Assembly: GCA_947095585.1 (NCBI GenBank)
Contig: OX352762.1
Span: 91,259,749 to 91,323,748, forward strand
Origin: Nephrocerus scutellatus
Lineage: Eukaryota; Arthropoda; Insecta; Diptera; Pipunculidae
Direction: 5' to 3'
DNA: 64,000 nt
Below the pieces are notes generated by a model that did not search any database, was not told the origin of the DNA, and saw only the letters and a list, made by a program, of their open reading frames with translations. Shown one piece after another: positions 12,306 through 23,556 of the stretch. Numbering within the stretch: the first letter of the stretch is position 1; each line of letters starts with the position of its first letter. The translations under genes were made by a program, and so were the position numbers.

Positions 12306-12938
12306 TTTTTAAAAACTTTTATTTAACTTGACTTGATCTCTTCTTGTCTGTATTTTCGACCACTTTGATGTCCTTTTTAGCCACTTTCCACACGACCTAG
12401 AGAGCTGAAATTTTGTGAGTGTCTAAGTCCAAAATATCATTTTTTATTTTCTGAGTATGACGCGCGTCGAGTGGGTCGCCTGTGATGGGTTGACTTTTTT
12501 TTGACTTCTTTGAGGTCCTTTTTAACCAACTTCCACACGACCTAGAGAGCTGAAATTTTGTGTGGTCTTAGTCCAAAATATCATTTTTTATATTCTTAGT
12601 ATGACGCGCGTCGAGTGTGTCTTTTGTCACTTTTCGGGTGTGGTACGTGTGAAAGCACGTGAAATAGCGCCATTTTCTCGTATTTAAGGTCTTTTTTAAC
12701 CACGTTTTGCACTACCTAAAAGGCTGTGAGCGGCTCAATTTCAGGGGTCTATTTTGATATCCCACTTTTAACGCGTGTGAAGCGTGGAAAAAAGAAAATT
12801 CTTTGATATAGCCCCGACCTTAAAAAAATTTATTTTGGCAATTATTACCAAATAATAAACGACTGTGCGGCGTGTTTCGATGTATATATAAAAGTTTGTA
12901 CCCGAAAAACGAAGTTTTTTTACATTTACTTGTTTTTT
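12306..12938 (-). repeat. Family B repeat, copy 2
   Basis: Minus-strand copy. It begins at the element's 3' end (TTTTATTTAACTTG) and runs through two well-preserved submonomers (CCACACGACCTAGAGAGCTG appears at about 12390 and 12535, roughly 150 bp apart). It closes at the 5' end with GTACCCGAAAAACGAAG near 12900. The CGCGCGTCGAGTG blocks around 12465 and 12605 are the GC-rich parts of the submonomers. It is the most complete copy in the window and therefore the best guide to the family ends. Confidence 0.7.
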
Positions 12939-13040
12939 CAACTAAGATTTAACTCGATTTTGGATGTTCCTTTAGACCTATACCTTTTCATATCCACCCA
13001 ATCAAATGCATTTCCTTTTAACCGACAACATTTGTAATTA

Positions 13041-13244
13041 TTTTTTAAATTCTCTATACTAACTTCGCGTGCCCGTGGCTGACTGGCAGGCTTGTCAGAT
13101 TTTCTGATCAATTTTTACCCCACTTCCCAAAGCCCAATTTTATTGAAATTTTACACACATGTATATTTCCGGTGACAATAATTTCTATTTCAGATAGATC
13201 CGGCAGCGGTATCGGGGGGCTCCCATACAATTTTTTCCATTTAG
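13041..13244 (-). mobile_element. Family A element, 3' fragment (copy 2)
   Basis: Minus strand: TTTTTTAAATTCTCTA at the left is the inverted family A tail, followed by the GCCCGTGGCTGACTGGC segment, TCAATTTTTACCCCACTTCC and the CATGTATATTTCCGGTGACA block. It stops in a CTCCCATACAATTTTTTCC block. Only the last 200 bases of the element are present. Confidence 0.7.
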
Positions 13245-13698
13245 CGGCATCAGATCATATCATATTATAATGACCGTGTTCTGTGTGCGCTGATGAGCGA
13301 TGCGCTGTAAGCAGTGCAGCTTGCTTTACGATTGTGGTTGTTTTGTTGTTATGTGCGGTAGAGAGTATAGAGTTATCAAGAGGAAGTAAAACAAATATTT
13401 TTATACAAAACTAAATGGTTCCGCAATTGAAATGTGCTGTACACTCAGTTGTGTGAGTGCATTCTTAATTTGTGTTTTGTACAATATTACGAGTATATGA
13501 AGAACTGGTTACGCACTCAATTGCTTTACAGCTTAACTCAACTCAAAAGAAAGAATTTTAGTGGTACTTCGTTCGTCGTAGTCGTTGTGTGTACGTCGCA
13601 CCAGCCGTGCGCTGTGGCTGCTATGTTTTCACCACCAAATGGGGAATTTCACCACAAAATCGAATCTCCGATCAGAGAATTTACAAGAAAAATTTCAA
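13245..13698. other. No gene recognised
   Basis: Unassigned sequence between two family A fragments. The frame 13434-13757 (107 codons) runs into family A sequence at its end and shows no domain, so I do not call it. Confidence 0.4.
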
Positions 13699-13855
13699 TT
13701 TTTAAATTCAATTATTTCAATTACCCGTGGCACGTCTGTCTGTCGGTCGTGGAATAATTTTTCTTTAAAAAATTAACCCGACTTTCTTCAAATTTTACAC
13801 ACGGGCCTCAGAGCCGAGGAGTGCCCATATAAGTTTTTTTAAAAATTAGGGTGGT
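13699..13855 (-). mobile_element. Family A element, 3' fragment (copy 3)
   Basis: Minus-strand tail (TTTTTAAATTCAATTATTTC, then ACCCGTGGCACGTC) running into AACCCGACTTTCTTCAAATT and a GGGCCTCAGAGCC block. The tail motif is more diverged than in other copies, so this is probably an older insertion. It faces away from copy 4. Confidence 0.6.
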
Positions 13856-14133
13856 CGATGCGGAGTAGTTAGTCAAATGTAGTGGAGGGGTTGGTCGAAG
13901 AAGGAGGGCGGTTAGGTGTTCTATGGTTGGTTGGAATGTGTTGAATGTGGGTTGATATTAGTATCGAATCAATATTTTTCTGATCGAGCAGCGCTCTCCT
14001 TAAAAATGGTGGATTTGGAAGTCACTCACTCTAACTACTATTCCCATAAAGTTTTTGCTTTCGCTCGCAAATTAAAGCAAAGAACCCCTGAACGCCTGAA
14101 CCAACGTCAACACAAGAAGTTTTTATACGCTAT

Positions 14134-14315
14134 GGAAAAAAATTTGTATGGGAGTCCCCCGATCCCGCAGTCCGATCACTCTCAAACTTTGATAGAAATC
14201 ATTGTCATGGACACATGTGGCAAAGTTTGAATAAAATCGGATTTTAGATAGTGTGTTCAAAGTTGATCACAAGATTCTGCCCACCAGCCGGCCAGCCAAC
14301 CAGAGAATTTAAAAA
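14134..14315 (+). mobile_element. Family A element, 3' fragment (copy 4)
   Basis: Plus-strand terminal block: AATTTGTATGGGAGTCCCCC, GATAGAAATCATTGTCATGG, AATAAAATCGGATTTTAG, GCCGGCCAGCCAACC and AGAGAATTTAAAAA. Together with copy 3 it makes a divergent pair with outward-pointing tails 280 bp apart. Confidence 0.7.
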
Positions 14316-16185
14316 GGGAATGTTCCCAGTGGTTATAAATACAATTATTTGCGAAACCTCGAATATGGGAGTAGCAAAAAGTCAAAAACAATAATAATTA
14401 GTTTCATTTTCTGATTTTAAGGCACATATATGAAATATCAAGAAAACATAATCTTAAATTGCTAGAGAAGAGATTGCAACAAAAACTCTGAAGCGTTGCA
14501 TTAATGTCGAACGGAAAAACGTATCTAAACCACCACCGAATGGTTGGCCCACTTCTTCTCTCCACCTAATCATCCTTACCCAATCAAATTGTTCCTTTTT
14601 TTCAAGGTGTCCAATTTACAATAATCCACCGGACTATATTTTTCTATTCCTTAAATTCAACTAAAGTTCTGTAAAAACAGATCTAAAAAATCCAAAAATA
14701 GAGGAATAAACAGCTCACACAAAAAACCGATACGATACGAGTGATCGCATCACAGATTTAACAAAATTAAATTGGAAATTTTTTAATTATATTCCAGGCA
14801 CTCATAGAGTTAAAAGTAGTCAGAAGCGTCGTAATGGCTTTGGGTAAAATACTGAACATGCATAGCAGAGGAGATCGCCTACTAAATCACAATCACTTGC
14901 ACTCTTGCCATTACACGGCAACATGATTATTGGTGGCGTCTAAGCCTTCGCACCGCTACGACCGCTCTATGAATTAACATGCAGTCGCCGGCTAGATACT
15001 CACTCTTATCTCCTTTGTCTGTCGATTTGAATTTTATTAAGTGGCAGTGGCAGCTATCAGATTTCACAACACTAATGCGGCAGCAAGCGAACTAGTATTT
15101 TGTTTTTGCTGCGGAGATCTATGCGAATGCATTGAGCATTATGCCACCGCTGCGACCCTAAGAAATGGTCATCGATGTTCAGATGGTCCCAGCTTCGGCT
15201 TCAGCTAAGACTCAGTCCCGACAGTCTGCGTTCACTGGAATCTGATTTTAATCCTCTGGTAGTTCGCCATGTAAAAGTAATCATTAACTTGATATACGAT
15301 CTGCGAGCTGCATTCCAGTGGCAAATCGGCTCCAGCCTAGCTACTGTGCTGGACACACTCTACTCTAACTCTCCGCGAGTTTTTTTATCTACAGTAATAT
15401 GGTAGCAATTAAAACATTGTTATTTCCGTGCTTAAAGTAATCAAATGGAAGTTTTAAGCTCTGGCCAGTGTCCTGCATTGTTTTATATTGTAGTTGTCCA
15501 ATGATTTGTAAAGTGGCACTTTGTGTTTGTCGCGCGTAGACGCAAAATGAATGAATGTTGATTCTCTAATTTTACATACGAGTACATAAATTACACCAGC
15601 AAGTAATATCGAATAATATAATATTTTTTCTTGAATTTTATTTAAATTTAATATGCAATGTAAATATGCAAAACGTTATCAAAAGATTAATATATTTATA
15701 ACTGCAAAATCTTTACTTCATTTATTAGTAATGCAATAATTATAATACTCGATCTGTCTATTTACTAAGGCGAAGGTAATAATCAAAATGATTTATTGTT
15801 TTATTTTTAAAAAAAAAATTTGCTTGGAAGTGCTACTTTTTGTTCGTCCATTTTAACAGCAAAAAAAAATCAGAAACAGGATGGTTCTCGTGTGTAAAAA
15901 TAATAATAAAATACTGAAGGGGTCATTGGCCCATACTTCTCCTTAAACGATGCTAGCAACGCACTGCATGAAACTACTGTCAATGTAGATCGTATCGGAC
16001 CATGTTGATAGACTATTTCTATACTAATACATATTATAAAGAGGTAATGTTGGTTTCTGTGTAGGAGGTAATCTTCGAAACTACTGGACCGATTTCAAAA
16101 ATTCTTTCACAATATTTAAAATGGACTTTTAGGGTAAACATAGGCTATATATTATAATAATAATAATAAGAAGGGAACTACAATT
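14316..16185. other. No gene recognised
   Basis: Mostly AT-rich. A less AT-rich patch at 14900-15410 contains an open frame of 76 codons (15175-15405) with no recognisable motif. Near 16060-16110 the words ACTACTGGACCGATTTC occur; similar phrases are common in insect Helitron-like repeats, but I cannot delimit an element. Confidence 0.4.
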
Positions 16186-16369
16186 TAATGCCATATCCGA
16201 ACGGCGAATTGAGAAGCTGTCCATGACAAATTATTTCTCTCGGACGTTTGTCAGACATTCGCGAGACGTGGGTTACCGTGAAAAATACTTTTGGTGTTAC
16301 TGGGATTCGAACCAAGAACCAACTCCTGCTCAGAAGCCATGCACTTCTCCGCTGAGCCACGGCGCTCAC
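16186..16369 (-). repeat. tRNA-derived SINE copy
   Basis: Minus-strand copy lacking the 3' body. The tRNA-like head occupies 16292-16369. Read on the minus strand it contains an A-box-like GTGGCTCAGCGG and a perfect B box GGTTCGAATCC, ending in AACACC. The body carries the family block CGGACGTTTGTCAGACATTC (as written on plus). Confidence 0.8.
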
Positions 16370-16394
16370 TAAATAAATAAAGTCGACAAAAAAA

Positions 16395-16528
16395 TGGTTG
16401 GGCATCATAATGACTATGTGCTGCACTGTTCGCTGCGCTGCTTTCTGCGCTGTACGAATATCACGAAATATAGCGGCATCATTATGACTGTGTTTCAAGT
16501 GCTGCGCTGCTTTGTTCGTACTATAAGC
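16395..16528. repeat. Short imperfect tandem duplication
   Basis: GCATCATAATGACTATGTGC (near 16403) recurs as GCATCATTATGACTGTGTTT (near 16474). Each is followed by a GCTGCGCTGCTTT segment, giving two imperfect direct units of about 70 bp between the SINE and family A copy 5. Confidence 0.55.
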
Positions 16529-16544
16529 TATATAAATAAAAAAA

Positions 16545-17047
16545 ACAACCCATAAAAATTAAAATTTTCATGTAAATTCTCTAATAGGATATACATATGA
16601 GTGCAAAGTTTGAACCGGGTTAATTTGGAAGAAAATCGGGTTGGTTTTTAAGAAAAATTATATGGGCACCCCTCTGGTCTCAGGGCCCGATCTCTCCAAA
16701 AATTTTACAAAACGTTTTGTACATCGGAGATACACAGGTGTTTAAAAGTTGAAGAAAATCGGACTAATTTTTAAAAAATTTATATGGACACCACTTAAGC
16801 CTGCCTTAGGGCCCAAAAATTTAAAGTTTGAAGAAAATCGGGTTAATTTAAAAAAAATTATATGGGCACACCTCGAAACTTTCAAATTTTAATAGAAAGT
16901 ATTGTTACCGGATATACATATGTGTGCAAAATTTCCATAAAATCGGGCTTTGGGAAGTTGGTTAAAAATTGTTCACAAGATCTGACCAGCCAGTCAGCCA
17001 GCCCGCCAGCCACGGACACGAGAAGTTAATATAGAGAATTTAAAAAT
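16545..17047 (+). mobile_element. Family A element, copy 5 (both ends present)
   Basis: Compact 503-bp copy with both termini: head ACAACCCATAAAAATT plus TTCATGTAAATTCTCTA, tail GAAGTTAATATAGAGAATTT. It has about three central monomers where copy 1 has seven, which shows that copy length varies through the internal minisatellite while the ends stay fixed. The penultimate block has repeated CCAGC (near 16986). Confidence 0.8.
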
Positions 17048-17689
17048 TAAAGTCTGTTGGTTTGTAATACGACACAAAAACTAAAAAACTAGACAGCCGA
17101 TTGAGCTGAAACTTTCGCAGAATATGCGTCTTTACAAAATCTCGGTAAACCACATAGTGGGAATACGATCCAGGTGGCTCCTTGTTTAGGTTTAGGCAAT
17201 AGTAAAGCCCTCCCGAGGTAGTGATGGCGGGGTGGCGTATAGCGCTTGGGAAAAGCTAATTTAGAATAAATTGGAAAGAAGTTGACTTGGATTAAATAAT
17301 ATAACCTGCTAATTTTGTGTACTAATTTTTTTATTAAAGCTTTCGACAGTTTTCGAAAAACTTGAGATATTTGTTGCTATTCATTTGCTATATATTTCGT
17401 TAGTAACTGGAGGACTGTTGAAACGTCCACCTCAATTTGCGTCCTTAATTGTTTCTCATTTTATTCTACGATCTGCTACTATACGTTGATTTTGTATTGG
17501 TCTTGTTGTGTTGTTTGATAATCTGAAATTGTGGTCCAAAAAGTAAAGTGTTGTAAAGAAACCAAAATGACATTAACTGTTAAGTGCGTCAACAAACCTT
17601 TATCTCTAAGTGGTAAGATTACCGAATATACACTGACATTTTATTAGAATGAGAAGTAACAGCAGACATTTAATTTATGTTAGGAGCCG
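17048..17689. other. No gene recognised
   Basis: It starts with a phrase typical of degenerate insect repeats (GACAGCCGATTGAGCTGAAA near 17094) but shares nothing long with other parts of the window. No coding signal. Confidence 0.4.
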
Positions 17690-17880
17690 TATATGATAGG
17701 AAGATGAGAGTGTAATCATCAGCGAAGAAATGTATAGAAATAAGTGTAGCAAAAAGACCATTAATACAACTACTAAAGTGCCAGGGAAGACACAGTGGCC
17801 TGAGGAGCACCATCATTAATGCTGTGAATTTCAGACTTTAAACCATCCAAAACCACTTTAATTAAAATGAAACAAAAGAA
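17690..17880 (-). mobile_element. Reverse-transcriptase relic of the J1 family
   Basis: The minus strand near 17855-17790 reads VLDGLKSEIHSINDGAPQ, matching VLDGFKSNVHHINAGGSQ of J1 at the same place in the reverse transcriptase, then degrades into frames where only scattered residues fit. It is a short, old fragment. Confidence 0.55.
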
Positions 17881-19423
17881 ATACATTTAAATTGTGATTA
17901 CAAGTTTTTTGGTTTATGTCCTGTCACTTACACCTCTTGTAACAAACAAAAAAACACCCTTGGGCTAAAGGCACACCATCATCATCATCACCTCCAACAT
18001 GGTTTTAGAAAATTAATGGCTTACGCTCACATCATCAGACATCAAACATTTGGGAGTGGCCGAATGTTGAAAGACAAACACCAAACCCAAAACAGTAAAT
18101 AAACAAAAGCTTCGCCAATAAAATGCGATATAACCAGAACAACAAACCAGCAACTTTCACTGAAAGGATGAGCTTGCGTTCACAATGGCCACAAGGGGCG
18201 ATAATTCCCAATGTCGACCTATGCGTACAGTTAGATTTTTAAGCAGATCCACGGAAAACCAACAGAGCCATGAAAACAATGATGGCAAATGAAGAGTAAA
18301 ACAGGTGTCAGGATTAGTCAGATTTTGTGGCCGAGTCAGTCAGTCTGACAGTGGTGCCAAGCAACGCGAAGCACCAAAAAGTGTCAAAAAATTGTGTTTC
18401 TCAATTTCGATTGTTGCGTCGTCCTTCACGAAAATGAAAACGAAGCACACAACAATCCTTGCCATTGTTTTTGATTATGGTCGATGAAGTGTATCCTTAA
18501 AACTAGGGGCTAGTGGTTATAGTCGTTGTGAATACATGCGGCTCATTGTTAAGTCCCTTGTGAAGCAATTCCAGCAATGTACACTTACCACAACGAGCGT
18601 GGCAAGGACCGGGAGGGTGGTTTAGGGATGCCATTCCAATTTTAAAGCAAATGACATTGGTTTTTGGCAAATACGAGATGCATATGTTTTAGTGCACAAC
18701 CTTCCGGCTAGCTACTTGTATAAAATTCAAGTACATAAATTCATATATATGTATATGGTTGTGTATGTGTGTATATACATATATACGATAAAATACAAAA
18801 CATAAATGTAACCAAACAATTTTGGTCCTGAGTCCTGACCAAAAGGATGAATACAAAAACATTTTCAAATCCCAGACGTTAAATTTTGCACTTGAATGCT
18901 TTTCGATTTAAGGAGGACTTTATGTTGTAGGTTTTTATATCAGAGAGAGAATACTGTACATTCCGTCGTTAAGTTCAGATGTTAAGAATTAAAGGCATGA
19001 GAAGTAGGATAACGACTGAATATCACTGTCACCGAAACCAATTGAAGTGCATGCAAGATATTTTTTGTTTTGTTTAGGAGTTTCTGTGTCTAAGTGGAAA
19101 GGAAATTTTATTGCGAATTAGTGAAGACCCCATTCTTTGGCACATGCTTTGAATTTTATATTCTTCCTGTCCTGCATTACCAAAATCTTTATCGAGTTAG
19201 CCTCGTCAGTGGCATTTTCGACAGACTCTCTAGAGTTTTAGGCGAAAAAAGGAGCTCAATAAAAAGAAAAACTGAAACTATTTTAAACGATCATCTCACA
19301 CGTTTGTTGAATTAAAATATATATATGTAAAAAGTAAAGGTGAGGTGATAGGCAGAAATCGTTGATTCTAATACTTTCAATGGGAATTTGCATTTTTACA
19401 AATTTTTTCTAAGCGTAGGTATC
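17881..19423. other. No gene recognised
   Basis: It holds a short ATC microsatellite (about 17980-17996) and a TA/TG-rich patch near 18740-18790. Open frames at 18305 and 19094 (60 and 73 codons) have no motif. The stretch ends at the left terminus of the large foldback-like unit. Confidence 0.45.
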
Positions 19424-19441
19424 ATCCCAAGTAGCAATTTG
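19424..19441 (+). repeat. Left terminal inverted repeat of the foldback-like unit
   Basis: ATCCCAAGTAGCAATTTG; the complement at 24927-24944 is ATCCCAAGTAACAATTTA. 16 of 18 positions agree. Confidence 0.65.
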
Positions 19442-19605
19442 TTTGCTATTAAGAAAGATTTTCTTATATCAGGCAAAATCAGAAGTTATTCAGAAAGTGT
19501 TAAGCAAAATTTTAGTTATGTCTGAATACTTTGCCTATATTGAAAATATAAGTTCTGATTTTGCTTAAATTTTTGCTAAAATTCAGAATGTTTAAAAATA
19601 TTAAT

Positions 19606-19734
19606 TTATTCTGAAGGTTTTGCTTAATTTCAGCTCTGATTCAAAGCAAAATAGTTTTCTTAAATACATGGCGTTTCTAAGAAAATTATTTCGCTCTGAA
19701 TCAAAGCTGAAATTAAGCAAAACGTTCAGACTTA
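19606..19734. repeat. Palindromic orientation switch of the 150-bp repeat
   Basis: Arms 19606-19661 and 19679-19734 are inverted copies of one another: GCTTAATTTCAGCTCTGATT on the left, and AATCAAAGCTGAAATTAAGC on the right with one mismatch. The spacer is about 17 bp. Left of this point the 150-bp repeat is in minus orientation, right of it in plus. Confidence 0.75.
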
Positions 19735-21008
19735 TTTGAAATTTTCAAACATTCTGAAATCTAGCAAATCGAGTTGCAAAACCAGAGATAATTTTGACAA
19801 TATTTTTGCTATTTATATGCAGCGTTTTTTAAGCAAACTATTTTGCTCTGATTCAGAGCTGAAATTAGGCAACACGTTCAGACTAAATAAAAATTTTCAA
19901 ACACTCTGAATTTTAGCAAAAGCTAGTTGCAAAATCAGAGCATTTTTTGCCAATATTTTTGCTATTTTTCAGCGTTTTTTAAGCAAACTCGTTTGCTCTG
20001 ATTCAGAGCTGAAATTAGGCAACACGTTCAGACTAAATAAAAATTTTCAAACACTCTGAATTTTAGCAAAAGCTAGTTGCAAAATCAGAGCATTTTTTGC
20101 CAATATTTTTGCTATTTTTCAGCGTTTTTTAAGCAAACTCTTTTGATCTGATTCAGAGCTGAAATTAGGCAACACGTTCAGACTAAATAAAAATTTTCAA
20201 ACACTCTGAATTTTAGCAAAAGCTAGTTGCAAAATCAGAGCATTTTTTGCCAATATTTTTGCTATTTTTCAGCGTTTTTTAAGCAAACTCTTTTGATCTG
20301 ATTCAGAGCTGAAATTAGGCAACACGTTCAGACTAAATAAAAATTTTCAAACACTCTGAATTTAAGCAAAAGCTAGTTGCAAAATCAGAACATTTTTTGC
20401 CAATATTTTTGCTATTTTTCAGCGTTTTTTAAGCAAACTCTTTTGCTCTGATTCAGAGCTGAAATTAGGCAACACGTTCAGACTAAATAAAAATTTTCAA
20501 ACACTCTGAATTTAAGCAAAAGCTAGTTGCAAAATCAGAGCATTTTTTGCCAATATTTTTGCTATTTTTCAGCGTTTTTTAAGCAAACTCTTTTGCTCTG
20601 ATTCAGAGCTGAAATTAGGCAACACGTTCAGACTAAATAAAAATTTTCAAACACTCTGAATTTTAGCAAAAGCTAGTTGCAAAATCAGAGCATTTTTTGC
20701 CAATATTTTTGCTATTTTTCAGCGTTTTTTAAGCAAACTCTTTTGCTCTGATTCAGAGCTGAAATTAGGCAACACGTTCAGACTAAATAAAAATTTTCAA
20801 ACACTCTGAATTTTAGCAAAAGCTAGTTGCAAAATCTGAGCATTTTTTGCCAATATTTTTGCTATTTTTCAGCGTTTTTTAAGCAAACTCTTTTGCTCTG
20901 ATTCAGAGCTGAAATTAGGCAACACGTTCAGACTAAATAAAAATTTTCAAACACTCTGAATTTTAGCAAAAGCTAGTTGCAAAATCAGAGCATTTTTTGC
21001 CAATATCT
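19680..21008 (+). repeat. 150-bp tandem repeat array, left arm
   Basis: AAGCAAACTCTTTTGCTCTG recurs with exact 150-bp spacing at 19831, 19981, 20131, 20281, 20431, 20581, 20731 and 20881. Units from 19831 on differ by only a few substitutions (for example GATCTG for GCTCTG in two units), while the unit before 19831 is diverged. The repeat holds no open frame. Near-identity of the inner units suggests recent amplification or homogenisation. Confidence 0.95.
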
Positions 21009-21271
21009 TTGCAAATAGCAAATAGAACACATAAATTGATTTGAGTTTGTTTGCATTTTTTTACAGGTTTGTTTTAAAATATATTTACAAAATATGTTAA
21101 TTTTCGCAACATAAAAAATATCAAGCCACGTGCCAAGCAAAAACCCGGTTGTTGGTGGTAATAAAAAAGGTATAAATCTGCCGAAATATATAGATCTTTT
21201 TTTTTGGGAAATGGAACAGTCAAACGGGCAATCGGTGACAGATTTTCATGTCAAATAAAAAACAAAACAAA
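21009..21271. other. Left part of foldback centre, unassigned
   Basis: Sequence between the 150-bp array and the family B fragment. Nothing recognisable, with a T run near 21197. Confidence 0.4.
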
Positions 21272-21560
21272 ACAGGTAAATGTAAAAACAAATCGTTTTT
21301 CTGGTAAAAATGTCTATGTATACACCGACACTCGCGCCACACGTTTCAGACGCGCACAAAACTTTAACTCTATAGTTGGATAAAAATGACTTCAGAGAGG
21401 TCGAAAAAACTACTATTGCACGAATCACACGTGCCAGAGGAGACTGATTACATGTGCTCACACGCGGAACCTAACTAGCTACTCACAAAATTTCAATTCT
21501 CTGGCATTTGTGGAAGTTTGTTAAAAAAAGTCCTTAAAAAGTTGAGAAAATCTCTTTTTC
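21272..21560 (+). repeat. Family B repeat, copy 4 (diverged)
   Basis: The 5' portion of family B: GTAAATGTAAAAACAAATCG, the CGCGCCACACG block, and a late TCACAAAATTTCAATTCTCT / GGAAGTTTGTTAAAAAAAGT segment. It is strongly diverged from the copies at 12306 and 36688. Its place in the foldback centre shows that the centre has collected or captured other repeats. Confidence 0.55.
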
Positions 21561-21589
21561 ACATATTTTTTTTTATAATGTACACACGC

Positions 21590-22285
21590 TAAAGGGGTTA
21601 CATTTATAATGCTTAGCACAGCGTGGGCGTTAGGAAATTAGGGAGAGGAAAGGATGAGATGTCTATGCACGCGTGTCTTAAACGACTGCAGATCATACAA
21701 AAGCGGAAACACATAATCAGGCAATTCATTCCACATAACTATCGTGCGGTTAAAGAAGGAATCTCTGAGTTGGTTAGTACGCCCGCAAATAGGCTTAATG
21801 GTGGACCCGTGAGCTCGATTTGAGGCACGGGTATTACGGATGGGTTGGAGAATGGGCGGGATGAATTTGGATATTTATTTGGAACACCGCTTGTGGAAAA
21901 AGCAATACAACAGTGACAGGCAGGAAACATTCCATTGTCCCAGACAATACAGTTGTATTCAAGTTTAGGGCGAATATACGCCTTGTAAATAGTAGCCAGA
22001 TCTGAAGGAGTGAAGTACATCTTGCTGGCATCTCGCAGCTTTTTTGGCGATTGCAAATATGTGGTCATTCCAACATTCAGAAAGGTATTTACTAGTCCCT
22101 TTGAGTAGGGTGTTATTAATTCCATAAGCATTCATTTTCGACAAAACTTTACAACTTTACTTTCACCAAATTTATGAATAGACTGGTTCCACCTTTCAGT
22201 TAGATAAGCCATCAGGTCACCTGTAGAACGCTGCCTACGAAAACCATACTGCTGGTCACTAAGGATTTCACGATATTCACATATA
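21590..22285 (-). mobile_element. Jockey/CR1-like non-LTR retrotransposon, copy J2 (internally deleted)
   Basis: Minus strand. The upstream reverse-transcriptase part near 22280-22160 reads SDQQYGFRRQRSTGDLMAYL. After a jump near 22125 comes the C-terminal region (22100-21640): MYFTPSDLATIYKAYIRPKL, then after a frameshift MWNELPDYVFPLLYDLQSFK, and a stop. The 3' UTR follows, with CGCCCACGCTGTGCTAAGC. The catalytic core between the two parts is missing, so the copy is a deletion derivative. The 3' UTR recurs at 46905-47022 and 56845-56935. Confidence 0.8.
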
Positions 22286-22689
22286 ATGATGGAATTATAA
22301 TATTAACCCATAGTAATCAAGAAATTATTAATTATTATTATTATTAGCATTTACGCTATTTTTACGTGGAACATAAAACAACATTGAAATTTTTTTCGCA
22401 TGTGTCCATATAGTATAACTAGTTTAATTTACAACTAGCTATCTCATTGTTTCTTATTCTTTACTTTTGTTAAGTAGCAGCCATCTTGAAATTAAAATAA
22501 TCAAATCAGTATCTCCTTTTCCATATTTGTATGGAAGCCCCCTGAACAAAATTCTGAAAAATTCATAAAAACTTGAAATTTGTAGATTTTTGGATTATAA
22601 AAAAATTGGAAACTTGAAAATTTCAAAACGGAGTAGTTTGGTCAAAAATGCCACATAGAAATAGCGAAAATATTGGGAAAATTAGTTCT
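22286..22689. other. Right part of foldback centre, unassigned
   Basis: It contains an ATT microsatellite (22322-22347) and one phrase of family A (TTTGTATGGAAGCCCCC near 22528). No coding signal. Confidence 0.4.
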
Positions 22690-23395
22690 GTTTTTGCAAC
22701 TTGCTATGCAAAAACTCAAAATATCTGAAAACTTAATTTAGCCTATTTTTGCTTTATTTCAGCACTGATTTAGAGCAAAGTAGTTTACTCAAAAAACGCT
22801 GCATTTAAATAGCAAAAAAATTAGCAAATCAGCTCTGTTTTTGCAACTCGCTCTACTGAAATTCAGAATGTTTGAAATTTTTAAATTAGTCTGAACGTTT
22901 TTCTTAATTTCAGCTCTGGATCAGAGCAAAATAATTTACTCAAAAACATTGCATATAAATAGCAAAAAAACAGCAAAATCAGTTTTGATTTTGCAAATCG
23001 ATTTGGCTAAATTTCAGAATGTTTGAAAATTTTAATTTAGTCCGCACATTTTGCTTAATTTCAGCTCTGAATCAGAGCAAAATAGTTTGCTTAAAAAACG
23101 CTGAAAAATAGCAAAAATATTGGCAAAAAATGCTCTGATTTTGCAACTGGCTTTTGCTAAAATTCAGAATGTTTGAAAATTTTTATTTAGTGTGAACGTT
23201 TTGCTTTATTTCAGCTCTGAATCAAAGCAAAATAGTTTGCTTAAAAAACGCTGAAAAATAGCAAAAATATTGGCAAAAAATGCTCTGATTTTGCAACTGG
23301 CTTTTGTCAAAATTCAGAATGTTTGAAAATTTTAATTTAGTCTGAACGTTTTGCTTAATTTCAGCTCTGCTTCAGAGCAAAACTGTTTTGGGCAG
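22690..23395 (-). repeat. 150-bp tandem repeat array, right arm (inverted)
   Basis: The left-arm repeat in reverse: TTTCAGCTCTG recurs at about 22910, 23060, 23210 and 23360 (150-bp spacing), with a degenerate TTTCAGCACTG near 22758. About five units, clearly more diverged from each other than the left-arm units, although the last two are close. Confidence 0.9.
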
Positions 23396-23453
23396 CAAGA
23401 ATTGCTAATAATTAATATAGACCGATTTTAGCATTGGTTGTATACACAGTACT

Positions 23454-23516
23454 TAGGTCAGATGGTTAAGGAGTCGCTTCATATGCAGAAGATGATGGTT
23501 CAATTCCCGTATCAGG
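23454..23516 (+). other. tRNA-like segment with pol III box matches (decayed)
   Basis: TAGGTCAGATGG fits the A-box consensus with one mismatch. GGTTCAATTCC, starting 44 bases later, is a perfect B-box match. A CAT triplet lies where the anticodon would be. The T-stem and acceptor stem do not pair well, so it is not a functional tRNA; it may be an old tRNA-derived SINE head or chance. Confidence 0.35.
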
Positions 23517-23556
23517 TAACTTTTCAAATACTACTGAATTATTCATAAATAAAAAA

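Noticed and set aside
14900..15410. GC-richer patch with a 76-codon frame as a host exon
   Set aside because: No recognisable domain, no clear splice sites tied to a frame, and no repeat evidence either way; left unassigned.
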